A stretch of 64,000 bases of DNA, taken from contig NZ_VFUZ01000014.1 in the NCBI RefSeq assembly GCF_006658505.1, positions 62,001-126,000 on the forward strand. The letters run 5' to 3'. Source of the stretch: Mesorhizobium sp. B2-4-15 (GTDB taxonomy: Bacteria > Pseudomonadota > Alphaproteobacteria > Rhizobiales > Rhizobiaceae). Shown here piece after piece: positions 8,485-15,156 of this stretch. Position 1 is the stretch's first letter. Every line of letters starts with the position of its first letter. Under the pieces are notes generated by a model that did no database searches, was not told the DNA's origin, and worked only from the letters and a program-made list of their open reading frames with translations. The translations under genes were made by a program, and so were the position numbers.

Positions 8485-8952
8485 ATGGGAAGCAGAATCC
8501 GCCGGACCATGGACGACGATCTCGAGGAAAGCCACGAGATCAACGTCACGCCTTTCATCGATGTCATCCTGGTGCTGCTGATCATCTTCATGGTCGCCGC
8601 TCCGCTGGCGACGGTGGACGTCAATGTCGATCTGCCGGGCTCGACCGCCAGGCCCGCGCCGCGGACTGAGACGCCACTGTTCCTGACATTGAAGGAGGAT
8701 CTCACCCTGGCGATCGGCAACGATAGCGTGCCACGCCAGGACTTCGCCGCGTTCCTGGACGGCAGGACCAAGGGCGACAAGCAAACGCGCATCTTCCTGC
8801 GCGCCGACAAGGCGGTCGGCTATGGCGATCTGATGGAGGTGATGAACCTTTTGCGCGGCGCCGGCTATCTGAAGATCGCGCTGGTCGGTCTGGAGACGGC
8901 GCCCGGGGCCGATGCGCAGGCATACGCTCCGTCTGGAACGGCCGCGCCATGA
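8485..8952 (+). CDS. exbD: TonB-system proton-channel subunit ExbD
   Basis: 155 residues. A short cytoplasmic N-terminus containing HEINVTPFIDVILVLLIIF leads into the single membrane helix; the Asp in PFIDV is the proton-carrying residue conserved in ExbD/TolR. The rest is the periplasmic domain, which includes RIFLRADKAVGYGDLMEVMN typical of the family. It ends in a 4-nt ATGA overlap with tonB. It couples the proton motive force to TonB together with ExbB. Confidence 0.95.
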   Translation: MGSRIRRTMDDDLEESHEINVTPFIDVILVLLIIFMVAAPLATVDVNVDLPGSTARPAPRTETPLFLTLKEDLTLAIGNDSVPRQDFAAFLDGRTKGDKQTRIFLRADKAVGYGDLMEVMNLLRGAGYLKIALVGLETAPGADAQAYAPSGTAAP

Positions 8953-9887
8953 CACGCCCTGCCGCCTCGCCCGCGATGGCGCTGTCGCGCTTCGGTTGGC
9001 GCGATCTCGGCTTGTGGGCGGGAGCGGCGGCGCTGGTGCTGGGAGCCCATGTCGCGGTCGCCTATGTGCTACAAAGCTTGAGTCCGATCGAGACGGACGG
9101 CGGGCCGCCGCCGGCCGCGGTGATTGAAATGGCGCCGATGGCGATGACGCCGGCGGTGCCCGAACAAGCCGCGATACTAGATGCGGCGATATCCGACCCG
9201 GCCGAGCCGACACCGAGGACGGATCCGGATCCCCAGGAGCAGGTCGACAGGGCGGAGCCGGTTGTCGCGCGGTCGGAAGCCACGCCACCCGCCGATGCCG
9301 AACCTGTCCAGGCCGAGATGGCAGAGCGGGTCGATGAGACACCGCCGGATGAGATCATCCCGGATATCGTCGAGGCCGTCGCACCCGACTTGGTCATTCC
9401 GCTGCCGCAGCCAAAGCCCGTGGAAGCGCCCAAGGAAAAGAAACCGGTCGAAGCCAAGGCGAATAAGCCGGTCGAAAAGCCCAAGCCACGGCCGAAGAAG
9501 GCACAGGCCGAGCCGGCAAAGACGGTTGCCACCGCAAGCGCGGAGACAAAGCCCTCAGCCAAGGCGGCCGCGCCGAAATCGACAGCCGGGGTTTCAGGTA
9601 CCGGTCCGGCCAAGTGGGAGTCCCGGCTGACGGCATGGATCAACCGGCACAAGCGCTACCCAGGCGCCGCGAAATCCAGGCGCTCGCAGGGCAATACAAG
9701 TGTGGCGTTCACGGTGGATGCCTCGGGGCAGGTGATATCGGCGCGCGTGGTCCGTTCTTCGGGCGATCCTGAGCTCGATCGCGCCGCGCTCGCCGTGCTG
9801 CGGGGCGCCACGGTGCCGGCGCCGCCGGCGGAACTGGGCCCGCGCGTCAGCCGCACGGCGCCCTTCGTGTTCAGTTTGCGCGACTAG
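8949..9887 (+). CDS. tonB: TonB-family energy transducer
   Basis: 312 residues. An N-terminal helix (LGLWAGAAALVLGAHVAVAYV, about residues 20-40) anchors it in the inner membrane. A long Pro/Glu/Lys-rich spacer (about 85-200, with KPVEAPKEKKPVEAKANKP) crosses the periplasm. The C-terminal TonB domain starts near WESRLTAWINRHKRYP and contains GNTSVAFTVDASGQV and the hydrophobic end. Start codon overlaps the exbD stop. It transmits energy to outer-membrane receptors; no receptor gene is adjacent, so it probably serves receptors encoded elsewhere. Confidence 0.93.
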   Translation: MTRPAASPAMALSRFGWRDLGLWAGAAALVLGAHVAVAYVLQSLSPIETDGGPPPAAVIEMAPMAMTPAVPEQAAILDAAISDPAEPTPRTDPDPQEQVDRAEPVVARSEATPPADAEPVQAEMAERVDETPPDEIIPDIVEAVAPDLVIPLPQPKPVEAPKEKKPVEAKANKPVEKPKPRPKKAQAEPAKTVATASAETKPSAKAAAPKSTAGVSGTGPAKWESRLTAWINRHKRYPGAAKSRRSQGNTSVAFTVDASGQVISARVVRSSGDPELDRAALAVLRGATVPAPPAELGPRVSRTAPFVFSLRD

Positions 9888-9931
9888 AGAAATTCCAGGA
9901 AGGCGTGCAGTGGTTTCCGCCCGGAATTGCC

Positions 9932-10273
9932 TCAAAGCAAGACGAGTGGAGTTGCTCGGCTCATCGCCTGGCACAGCGCTTCAACCTGTTCCAGGTAGAA
10001 GCGGCATTTCGAGCGCAAGATCCCGAGGTTGGCATCGTTGGCGCCTTTGATGTCGATGGTTTGCATCATGAAATCGAAATGGGCATGAAAGGCGTCTACC
10101 GCGCCCCAGAGGCTGTCGGCCTGCCAGCTGTCGGCCATGGCCATGGAAATCAACTGCCGGGCCTCGACGCGCGCCGAGTCCGGCAATGCCGGCCGGGCTG
10201 CGATCAGGGCATGGAGCCGGCCGAAGATGCTTTCCCTGGCGTCGACGGTCCGGATGGTTGCAAGCATGTTCAT
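9932..10273 (-). CDS. Hypothetical protein, 113 residues, downstream of the SagB-type dehydrogenase
   Basis: The reading frame is open from 10312, but ATG 10273 is preferred because GAGGGG lies nine bases upstream. The product begins MNMLATIRTVDARESIFGRL and is mostly helical by composition, with MAMADSWQADSLWGAVDAF and a central FHAHFDFMMQTIDIKG. No signal peptide or membrane helix is visible and no family is recognised. Codon use matches the chromosome. It is the last of a run of minus-strand genes that begins with the regulator at 13084 and converges with tonB. Confidence 0.6.
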   Translation of the reverse strand: MNMLATIRTVDARESIFGRLHALIAARPALPDSARVEARQLISMAMADSWQADSLWGAVDAFHAHFDFMMQTIDIKGANDANLGILRSKCRFYLEQVEALCQAMSRATPLVLL

Positions 10274-10286
10274 CTGCGGGTTCCCC

Positions 10287-10546
10287 TCAAATCTCTGCGC
10301 ATGAATGTTCATTTTGCGGGCTGCCAGCGATCAAGGCGGCGATCATTGCCGGATCCGATCGCCGGCCTCCGATGTTGGCAGCCTCGGCGTCGGCCTGCTC
10401 GAACCAGTAGACCAGGCCGTCGCGGTCTGGGTCGGCGGCGGCTTTTTCCAGGAGCAGGCCTTGCAGCGCACAGTGTCCCCCGCCGGTTCGGCGGCAAGCC
10501 CGCCGGCGCGCACAGGACTGACGGCTGCATCCGCTACGCTCTCCAC
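10287..10546 (-). pseudogene. Small ORF apparently split by a frameshift
   Basis: Two overlapping minus-strand frames each show the strong GC3 bias of coding DNA, but in different halves. From GTG 10546 to about 10466 the frame gives VADAAVSPVRAGGLAAEPAG; from about 10466 to the TGA at 10287 a frame shifted by one base gives LLLEKAAADPDRDGLVYWFE and onward. Joined, they would make a protein of about 86 residues. Neither half alone has both a good start and a plausible full product. It lies between two small genes of the same strand. A sequencing error, a pseudogene or programmed slippage would all fit; no family is recognised. Confidence 0.4.
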
Positions 10547-10782
10547 GGCTGAGCGTGGTCCATTGCCTGCGCCTTTGGATGCATCGGATTGCCGCTGAGT
10601 TGCGCATGCCTTGCCGGCCGGGCGCCGCGCAGAACATCGAATGCTTCGGCATAGGCCATGCCAAGCAAATAGGAGATCATGGGGAAACGGCCTGCTTCGG
10701 CCATCTGCACGAGCTCATTGGTCATCGACGCGATATATTGAAGACTATCGATCTCTGACTGACGTAAGGACTGATTGGCCAC
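10534..10782 (-). CDS. Small hypothetical protein, 82 residues
   Basis: GTG at 10782 has AGGAG six bases upstream. The sequence contains SEIDSLQYIASMTNELVQMA and SYLLGMAYAEAFDVLRG, an amphipathic helical pattern seen in small rhizobial proteins of unknown role, followed by a polar tail ending QAMDHAQPWRA. It starts 67 bases after the stop of the SagB-type dehydrogenase and is codirectional, so it may belong to the same transcript. No membrane helix or catalytic motif is visible. Confidence 0.55.
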   Translation of the reverse strand: MANQSLRQSEIDSLQYIASMTNELVQMAEAGRFPMISYLLGMAYAEAFDVLRGARPARHAQLSGNPMHPKAQAMDHAQPWRA

Positions 10783-10849
10783 GTGCTACTCCTGTATCTG
10801 ATGGAACTCAGGGAACGCATTACCCGCTACACTGGACATACCGAGGCGG

Positions 10850-11914
10850 CTAATTGATGGACTGACCCGCCGCATGCCGGCTTGATTCCGGGGTCGAGAG
10901 GGTCAACGCATAGATGGGCGCGTCGGTGAGGCGGTCGAGGCCGAGAAGGCGCTTGATCGCCGAGTGGCTGAGAGCTGCCGTGGGACACGCCGACAGACCA
11001 TGCTGGGTCGCCGCCAGCATCATGTTCTGGCCGATATGGCCAGCCTCGATCAGGACGACGCGGTAGGCGTTGGCATCCTCATATTTCCACATGGTGCGGT
11101 CGAACCTGGCGCACAGCAGGACCAGGCACGGCATGGTATCGGCCCATTCCTGCCCGCCGACCAGTTCCGAGATCTTCGGCAGATGGTTGGCCGAGATCCT
11201 GCCGAGGTCGTGATCGGCGGCGGAATAGTGATAGACACCCGGCTCGAGACCCTCGACGCCAACCACAACCACATAGGCCTCATAGGGATTGCGCGCGCCG
11301 CCCGAGGGGGTCATGCCCAGAGGCAGGGCGCCGACGCAGTTGTTGGTTTCGCCGGTTATGCCCATGCCCGCGAACAGGCAGTCGGAGAGCTGCCGCGCGG
11401 TGATGGTGGGCGCGGCCGCGGCGCGGTTGGTGCGGCGACGCGCCATCAGGGTCAGGAGTTCGTTGTCGTCCAGTGCGTTCGGCAGCCGAATGGCGCCCGT
11501 GGCATTTTTCAGCAGAAGGTCGGGCTGGGCGACATGACCGGCGCGTTCGATCTGCCGTGCCTCGGCCTGTTCGATGGTTATGAACTCGCTGTCCTGGACG
11601 CAGAAATGCATCAGCGCGGTCGGGATGCCCCAGTTCCACTGCCCGGAGAACTGCGTCTCCCGTTCGGCCAGCGGCGAGCCGGCGGTGACCAGGGCGGAAA
11701 AATCCAGCAATTGCGGGACGACGGCATCAAGGTCGGATTTCGACCATCCACGGGCGCGCGCGATCTCCGCGGCAGAGGCCCATTCGTCCCAGGATGTGAG
11801 AAGACCAACCACCGCGGGGCTGCATTCGAAGACGCTTCGGGTCAGGAAATTGCAGGCCGTGACCTTGTTGGTCCCGGGGTAGAACACAAGTGTTTTTGAG
11901 GAGCGCATTTTCAT
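10850..11914 (-). CDS. SagB/ThcOx-family dehydrogenase (nitroreductase fold)
   Basis: 354 residues from ATG 11914 (ATG 11908 also possible; neither has a clear ribosome binding site, so coupling to the upstream peptide gene is possible). Residues 1 to about 130 form a separate domain (KTLVFYPGTNKVTACNFLTR, a region often seen before SagB domains), followed by the FMN-binding nitroreductase-like domain from about LMARRRTNRAAAAP onward, with GMTPSGGARNPYEAYVVV and QNMMLAATQHGLSACPTAA. SagB proteins oxidise azoline rings in peptide natural products. No cyclodehydratase, YcaO or peptidase gene lies near, so the reaction here may differ. A 31-codon gene just upstream is a candidate substrate. Confidence 0.85.
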   Translation of the reverse strand: MKMRSSKTLVFYPGTNKVTACNFLTRSVFECSPAVVGLLTSWDEWASAAEIARARGWSKSDLDAVVPQLLDFSALVTAGSPLAERETQFSGQWNWGIPTALMHFCVQDSEFITIEQAEARQIERAGHVAQPDLLLKNATGAIRLPNALDDNELLTLMARRRTNRAAAAPTITARQLSDCLFAGMGITGETNNCVGALPLGMTPSGGARNPYEAYVVVVGVEGLEPGVYHYSAADHDLGRISANHLPKISELVGGQEWADTMPCLVLLCARFDRTMWKYEDANAYRVVLIEAGHIGQNMMLAATQHGLSACPTAALSHSAIKRLLGLDRLTDAPIYALTLSTPESSRHAAGQSIN

Positions 11915-11941
11915 GATGCTGAATGCCGTTTTTGAAAGCAA

Positions 11942-11973
11942 GGCGCCGACAGGGCGGACAGCCCGTCGGCGCC
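11942..11973 (-). terminator. Strong stem-loop between peptide gene and SagB-type gene
   Basis: GGCGCCGAC at 11942-11950 and GTCGGCGCC at 11965-11973 form a perfect 9-bp stem, extended by GGGC/GCCC with one bulged base. On the minus strand it begins eight bases after the peptide stop codon and is followed by TTGCTTTCAAAAA. Such hairpins commonly give high expression of a precursor peptide relative to its modifying enzyme. It may be a partial terminator or an mRNA-stabilising 3' stem. Confidence 0.7.
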
Positions 11974-11981
11974 GAACGACT

Positions 11982-12077
11982 TCAGCGCTTGTTGTAGTGC
12001 ATGCCCTGCGAGAAGAAGACGGTCTGCGTGCCTGCGGCAACCGTCAGCTTCGGGGCGTTGTTTACTTTCTTGGCCAT
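11982..12077 (-). CDS. 31-residue peptide, candidate precursor for the SagB-type enzyme
   Basis: ATG at 12077 (minus strand), TGA at 11982-11984. AGGGA lies six to seven bases upstream. The N-terminal part is MAKKVNNAPKLTVAAG, and the C-terminal half is rich in Thr, Phe, Gln, Ser and aromatic residues and ends HYNKR. There is no cysteine; possible sites for side-chain chemistry are Thr12, Thr17, Thr19 and Ser23. It precedes the SagB-type dehydrogenase with a strong hairpin between them, and tandem inverted repeats lie upstream. That layout is typical of ribosomal peptide natural products, but a small regulatory or structural protein cannot be excluded. Confidence 0.6.
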   Translation of the reverse strand: MAKKVNNAPKLTVAAGTQTVFFSQGMHYNKR

Positions 12078-12103
12078 TTTCGTCCCTTTCCCGACCCCCC
12101 AAT

Positions 12104-12136
12104 GGGATCTGTTAAAAGATCCCCCATAGCGGGATC
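12104..12136. promoter_or_regulatory. Tandem inverted repeats (GGGATC half-sites) upstream of the peptide gene
   Basis: GGGATCT at 12104-12110, GTTAAA spacer, AGATCCC at 12117-12123 form a perfect 7-bp inverted repeat. The second arm pairs again with GGGATC at 12131-12136. Three half-sites thus lie 27-59 bases upstream of the peptide start codon. This could be an operator for the regulator encoded just upstream (12335-13084) or alternative RNA hairpins in a leader; both are inference. Confidence 0.5.
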
Positions 12137-12210
12137 CGCGAGAAGAAAGGTAAGTTCGGAGAGTTAACGGTGTGTTAAAATTACAGTAAAGCTAGCGTGA
12201 TCCAAAATAT

Positions 12211-12244
12211 CTTTCTTTCCAAGAAAGTCTAAAAAATCGATTTT
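12211..12244. other. AT-rich segment with two short palindromes
   Basis: CTTTCTT-tcc-AAGAAAG at 12211-12227 is a perfect 7-bp inverted repeat, and AAAATCGATTTT at 12233-12244 is a perfect palindrome directly after the stop of the tiny ORF at 12243-12317. The stretch 12140-12310 is clearly poorer in GC than the genes on either side. It may hold the promoter of the peptide gene and a weak terminator of the regulator transcript. Confidence 0.4.
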
Positions 12245-12317
12245 ACTCAGATACCGAGTAGGCAATCGTGGGCATACGCTTTTTCGGGATATTCTTGTTC
12301 TTATTCAGCGTAACCAT
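12243..12317 (-). CDS. Possible 24-residue peptide ORF
   Basis: ATG at 12317, TAA at 12243-12245. The product begins MVTLNKNKNIPKKRMPTIAY and ends SVSE; it is Lys/Asn-rich like the start of the 31-residue peptide at 11982-12077. AGGCGG lies eight bases upstream, and the start is 17 bases after the regulator's stop codon. It lacks the GC3 bias of the neighbours, which fits either recently acquired DNA or chance. Treat as tentative. Confidence 0.25.
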   Translation of the reverse strand: MVTLNKNKNIPKKRMPTIAYSVSE

Positions 12318-12334
12318 CCGCTTGTCCGCCTAGT

Positions 12335-13084
12335 CTAGCCCAACCCGTCCTGGGTCAGGCTGACCACGAGCTGATCGATGCCCGGATCGTCAAGCCTGAC
12401 GACGTGCGCCTTGCGGATCGCATGCCTTGACCGGATGTCGGACATATCTTGCCGCATGATGACCGATACGAATGCCGGGCCGGCCTCGGTCAGAAGCATG
12501 GCCTTGCCGACGAGCACTGGTTCCGAGATTGGAGCCCATTGCACGGAGATCAGCGATGGCTCGCCGGTCTGGCGACGGTTGACGCCGCTGAAGTAGATCC
12601 AGTTCAGGCGCGAGATCGCCACGCCGTAGTGGTTGCCGCGCGCCCGCGCCCATGTCGAGCCACGGCGCTCCGACCATCCGGTGACCCTGCGGAATGTGAC
12701 CAACTCGGCCTCGCGACGCACGAACGTCACCGACCGCATCAGGAGGTCGGGACGGGCCGGGATCGAAAAATAGGTGAAATAGGTGCCACCCGCGATCGAC
12801 GGGGCGGGAGGGCGCATCATCTGGTTGAACAGGCTTTCGGAGATCGGTGGCAGGCCGGCAACCGCAGGCTCGGGCATGCCGGGGTCCTGGTACAGTTCGG
12901 CTTCGTGGATGCGGAAATAGTCGCAGATCAGCTTGGCCGTGGCCTTGTTCGGAATAGTCTGGCCCTGCAGGTAGCGTTCGAACTGCGTGCGGTTGATCCC
13001 CAATTCACGGCATACCGCGCTGACGGAGGCATGGTCCTTGCAGAGTCGTCTGAGATTTGCAGCGAGATTCTCGCGAATGGACAC
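12335..13084 (-). CDS. Helix-turn-helix transcriptional regulator with C-terminal sensing region
   Basis: 249 residues from GTG 13084. Residues about 15-60 form an XRE/Cro-like helix-turn-helix (SAVCRELGINRTQFERYLQG, then TIPNKATAKLICDYFRI). The remaining 190 residues are a soluble domain of unknown family with ARGNHYGVAISRLNWIYFSG. It is the first gene of the minus-strand run peptide ORFs - SagB-type gene - small genes, so it probably controls that locus, perhaps through the GGGATC repeats at 12104-12136 (inference). Confidence 0.75.
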   Translation of the reverse strand: MSIRENLAANLRRLCKDHASVSAVCRELGINRTQFERYLQGQTIPNKATAKLICDYFRIHEAELYQDPGMPEPAVAGLPPISESLFNQMMRPPAPSIAGGTYFTYFSIPARPDLLMRSVTFVRREAELVTFRRVTGWSERRGSTWARARGNHYGVAISRLNWIYFSGVNRRQTGEPSLISVQWAPISEPVLVGKAMLLTEAGPAFVSVIMRQDMSDIRSRHAIRKAHVVRLDDPGIDQLVVSLTQDGLG

Positions 13085-13371
13085 GTCTTTGCTTTCGCAG
13101 GCGAATTCTTCATTTCGACTCGAAATCCATATAGCGCCTTCGGTCGCCCCCGCCGAAACGCCCAGTCACAACGCACAGAAAAAACTGATTTGGTAACGCC
13201 AGTCTAATGGGGCGGCTTCCAAAAAAAATAGCGCTGATCCGAGAGCGACCATCGCCATAAGTCCAATTGACAATTGTCTTGCCCCGGAAATCCCGCGAAA
13301 TCGCGTATGGCCTTTTTTGGGGGGAGCATTGACGCCGCGCGTCGCAACGGATGCCGTCCGCGCCTTGCGGC
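13085..13371. other. Gene-free spacer between regulator and tRNA
   Basis: With the terminator at 13372-13397 this makes a 313-base gap without a credible protein gene. It should contain the promoter of the regulator (minus strand, near 13100-13200). Visible structure is limited to two CAATTG palindromes one base apart (13264-13276) and the short stem CGCGAaaTCGCG (13294-13305). Nothing else is seen. Confidence 0.5.
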
Positions 13372-13397
13372 AAAAAGCGGACAATCGACTATTCCGC
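13372..13397 (-). terminator. Intrinsic terminator of the tRNA-Ala gene
   Basis: Reading the minus strand after the CCA end: GCGGA, an 11-base loop, TCCGC, then TTTTT (13376-13372). It starts immediately after the tRNA 3' end at 13398, as expected for a tRNA terminator. Confidence 0.7.
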
Positions 13398-13473
<76 letters not shown>

Positions 13474-13619
13474 GTCCAGCGGATGGCGCATTTATCGGGC
13501 ACGGCGGATTTCTGTCAAGGCGGCGTTTTGCCGAAATCCTTCCCGCCTGCCATGGCAGCCGGCGGCCCTTGCCGGTTTCGCAAGCAATGGCTACATGTCG
13601 GCAACAATTGGAGACCGGC

Positions 13620-13910
13620 ATGCTCGCCCTCATTCAAACCATCGTCATGGCGCTCGACCTCTATTGGTGGGTCATCATCGCCTCGGCGATCTTTTCCTGG
13701 CTCTATGCCTTCAACGTCGTCAACTCGCGCAACCAGTTCGTCGGCAGCATCGGCAACATGCTCTACCGGCTGACCGAGCCGGCGCTGCGGCCGATCCGCC
13801 GGTTCATGCCCGACCTTGGCGGCATCGACATCTCGCCGATCATCCTGCTGCTGATCCTGTTCTTCGTCAGGCAGTTCATTCTCACCACGGTGGCGCCGCT
13901 GCTGCTGTGA
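13620..13910 (+). CDS. YggT-family membrane protein
   Basis: 96 residues. ATG 13620 follows GGAGA. Two hydrophobic stretches ([20 protein letters not shown] near the N-terminus and [20 protein letters not shown] at the C-terminus) flank the conserved YggT loop [13 protein letters not shown] and [20 protein letters not shown]. Members sit in the inner membrane and have been linked to osmotic shock or division-site functions in other bacteria, but the biochemical role is not settled. The gene overlaps the next one by four bases. Confidence 0.93.
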   Translation: MLALIQTIVMALDLYWWVIIASAIFSWLYAFNVVNSRNQFVGSIGNMLYRLTEPALRPIRRFMPDLGGIDISPIILLLILFFVRQFILTTVAPLLL

Positions 13911-14218
13911 ACGCGCCGTTCCGCATCCGCGAAACCGGTATCGAGCTGTTTGTCCGGCTGACGCCGAAATCTTCCGTGGACAGGTTGGAAGGCGTCGAAA
14001 CATCGGCGGACGGACGCAGCCATTTTAAGGCGCGGGTCCGCGCCGTGCCGGAAAACGGTGCGGCCAATCAAGCGCTGGAGAAGCTGGTCGCCAGGGCGCT
14101 GGGGGTGCCGGGATCGGCCGTTTCAGTCGTTGCAGGCGGCACGGCCCGGCTCAAGACGCTGCGCGTTGTCGGCGAACCGGCGACGCTGGCCAAGAGCGTC
14201 GCGATGTTCGGCGCATAG
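13907..14218 (+). CDS. DUF167 (YggU-like) protein
   Basis: 103 residues from GTG 13907, overlapping the yggT-like stop as GTGA. The family core is visible as [16 protein letters not shown], then [19 protein letters not shown] and [15 protein letters not shown]. These are the conserved DUF167 positions for this small cytoplasmic fold. YggT-YggU adjacency is widespread, so the two genes are almost certainly co-transcribed. Function is unknown. Confidence 0.93.
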   Translation: MNAPFRIRETGIELFVRLTPKSSVDRLEGVETSADGRSHFKARVRAVPENGAANQALEKLVARALGVPGSAVSVVAGGTARLKTLRVVGEPATLAKSVAMFGA

Positions 14219-14244
14219 GTCTCCTTGCCGCACGACCTTCGGAG

Positions 14245-15126
14245 TCAATCGCCCAGCGGCAGCCTGGGGTCGTCGACCTTCAGCGTGTTTACGCTCTGCT
14301 TGATGCGGCGCAGGTTCTCCAGCACCTTCGGGCCGCGCGTCTCGGCCACCGATGTCACGATCATGTCGACGATCGCCAGCAGGGCGTAGCGCGACGATGT
14401 CGGCTTGTAGATGTTGCCATCCTCAAGCGGCTGCAGATGGATGACCGTATCGGCGACCTTGGCCAGCGCCGAGTCAGGGGCGGTGACGGCCACTGTCGTG
14501 GCGCCATATTGCTGGGCGACCTGCACAGCCTCGATGACCGAGCGCGCATAGCCGGATACCGAAAAAGCGACCAGAGTGGTCTCGGGCGTGGCAACGGCGG
14601 CATACATGCGCTGCAACTGGCCATCGATCTGCGCCAGCACCGGCAAGCCGAGCCTGAACAGCCGGTTCTGCATCTCGGTCGCCATCATCGAGGAGATGCC
14701 GCCGGAGCCGATGCACAGAACATTGCCCGAAATCGCCAACCGCTCGGCGACCGCGACCAGCGTCGTCATGTCGAGATTCTCGCTGGCGCGCTGGATGGCC
14801 GAGATCGCCGCTTCGGTGATGGCGGAGGCGATGCGCTGCTCGCGGGCATCGCGGCTCAGTGGCTCCGGCGACAGGTACTGGCCGCCGATGGCGATGGCCT
14901 GCGCCAGATAGAACTTGAAGTCGCGCAGGCCCTCGCAACCGAGATTGCGGCAGAAGCGCGTGACCGTCGGTTCGCTGACGCCGACGCGTGAGGCGATCTC
15001 CGAGATCGCCGCCTTGGAGGCGAAGTCGAGATCGGAGAGCACGAGGCCGGCCAGGCGGCGATCCGACTTGGTGCCGTCCTGCGACATCAGCTGCAGCCGC
15101 GTGATGATGTCGGCCGGCGTCTTCAT
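14245..15126 (-). CDS. MurR/RpiR-family transcriptional regulator
   Basis: 293 residues. The N-terminal HTH_6 domain includes AAISEIASRVGVSEPTVTRFCRNLG (about residues 38-62, only partly quoted: SEPTVTRFCRNLGCEGLRDF). The C-terminal SIS sugar-phosphate-binding domain shows VLCIGSGGISSMMATEMQNR and AFSVSGYARSVIEAVQ. Such proteins sense a phosphorylated sugar. It starts 30 bases after the stop of the ATPase gene 15157-16224 and is codirectional, so it is probably part of that operon and regulates the sugar-type importer around it. Confidence 0.93.
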   Translation of the reverse strand: MKTPADIITRLQLMSQDGTKSDRRLAGLVLSDLDFASKAAISEIASRVGVSEPTVTRFCRNLGCEGLRDFKFYLAQAIAIGGQYLSPEPLSRDAREQRIASAITEAAISAIQRASENLDMTTLVAVAERLAISGNVLCIGSGGISSMMATEMQNRLFRLGLPVLAQIDGQLQRMYAAVATPETTLVAFSVSGYARSVIEAVQVAQQYGATTVAVTAPDSALAKVADTVIHLQPLEDGNIYKPTSSRYALLAIVDMIVTSVAETRGPKVLENLRRIKQSVNTLKVDDPRLPLGD

Positions 15127-15156
15127 GCTTGTGCCTTCATCGTCATCCCGGTGTTT

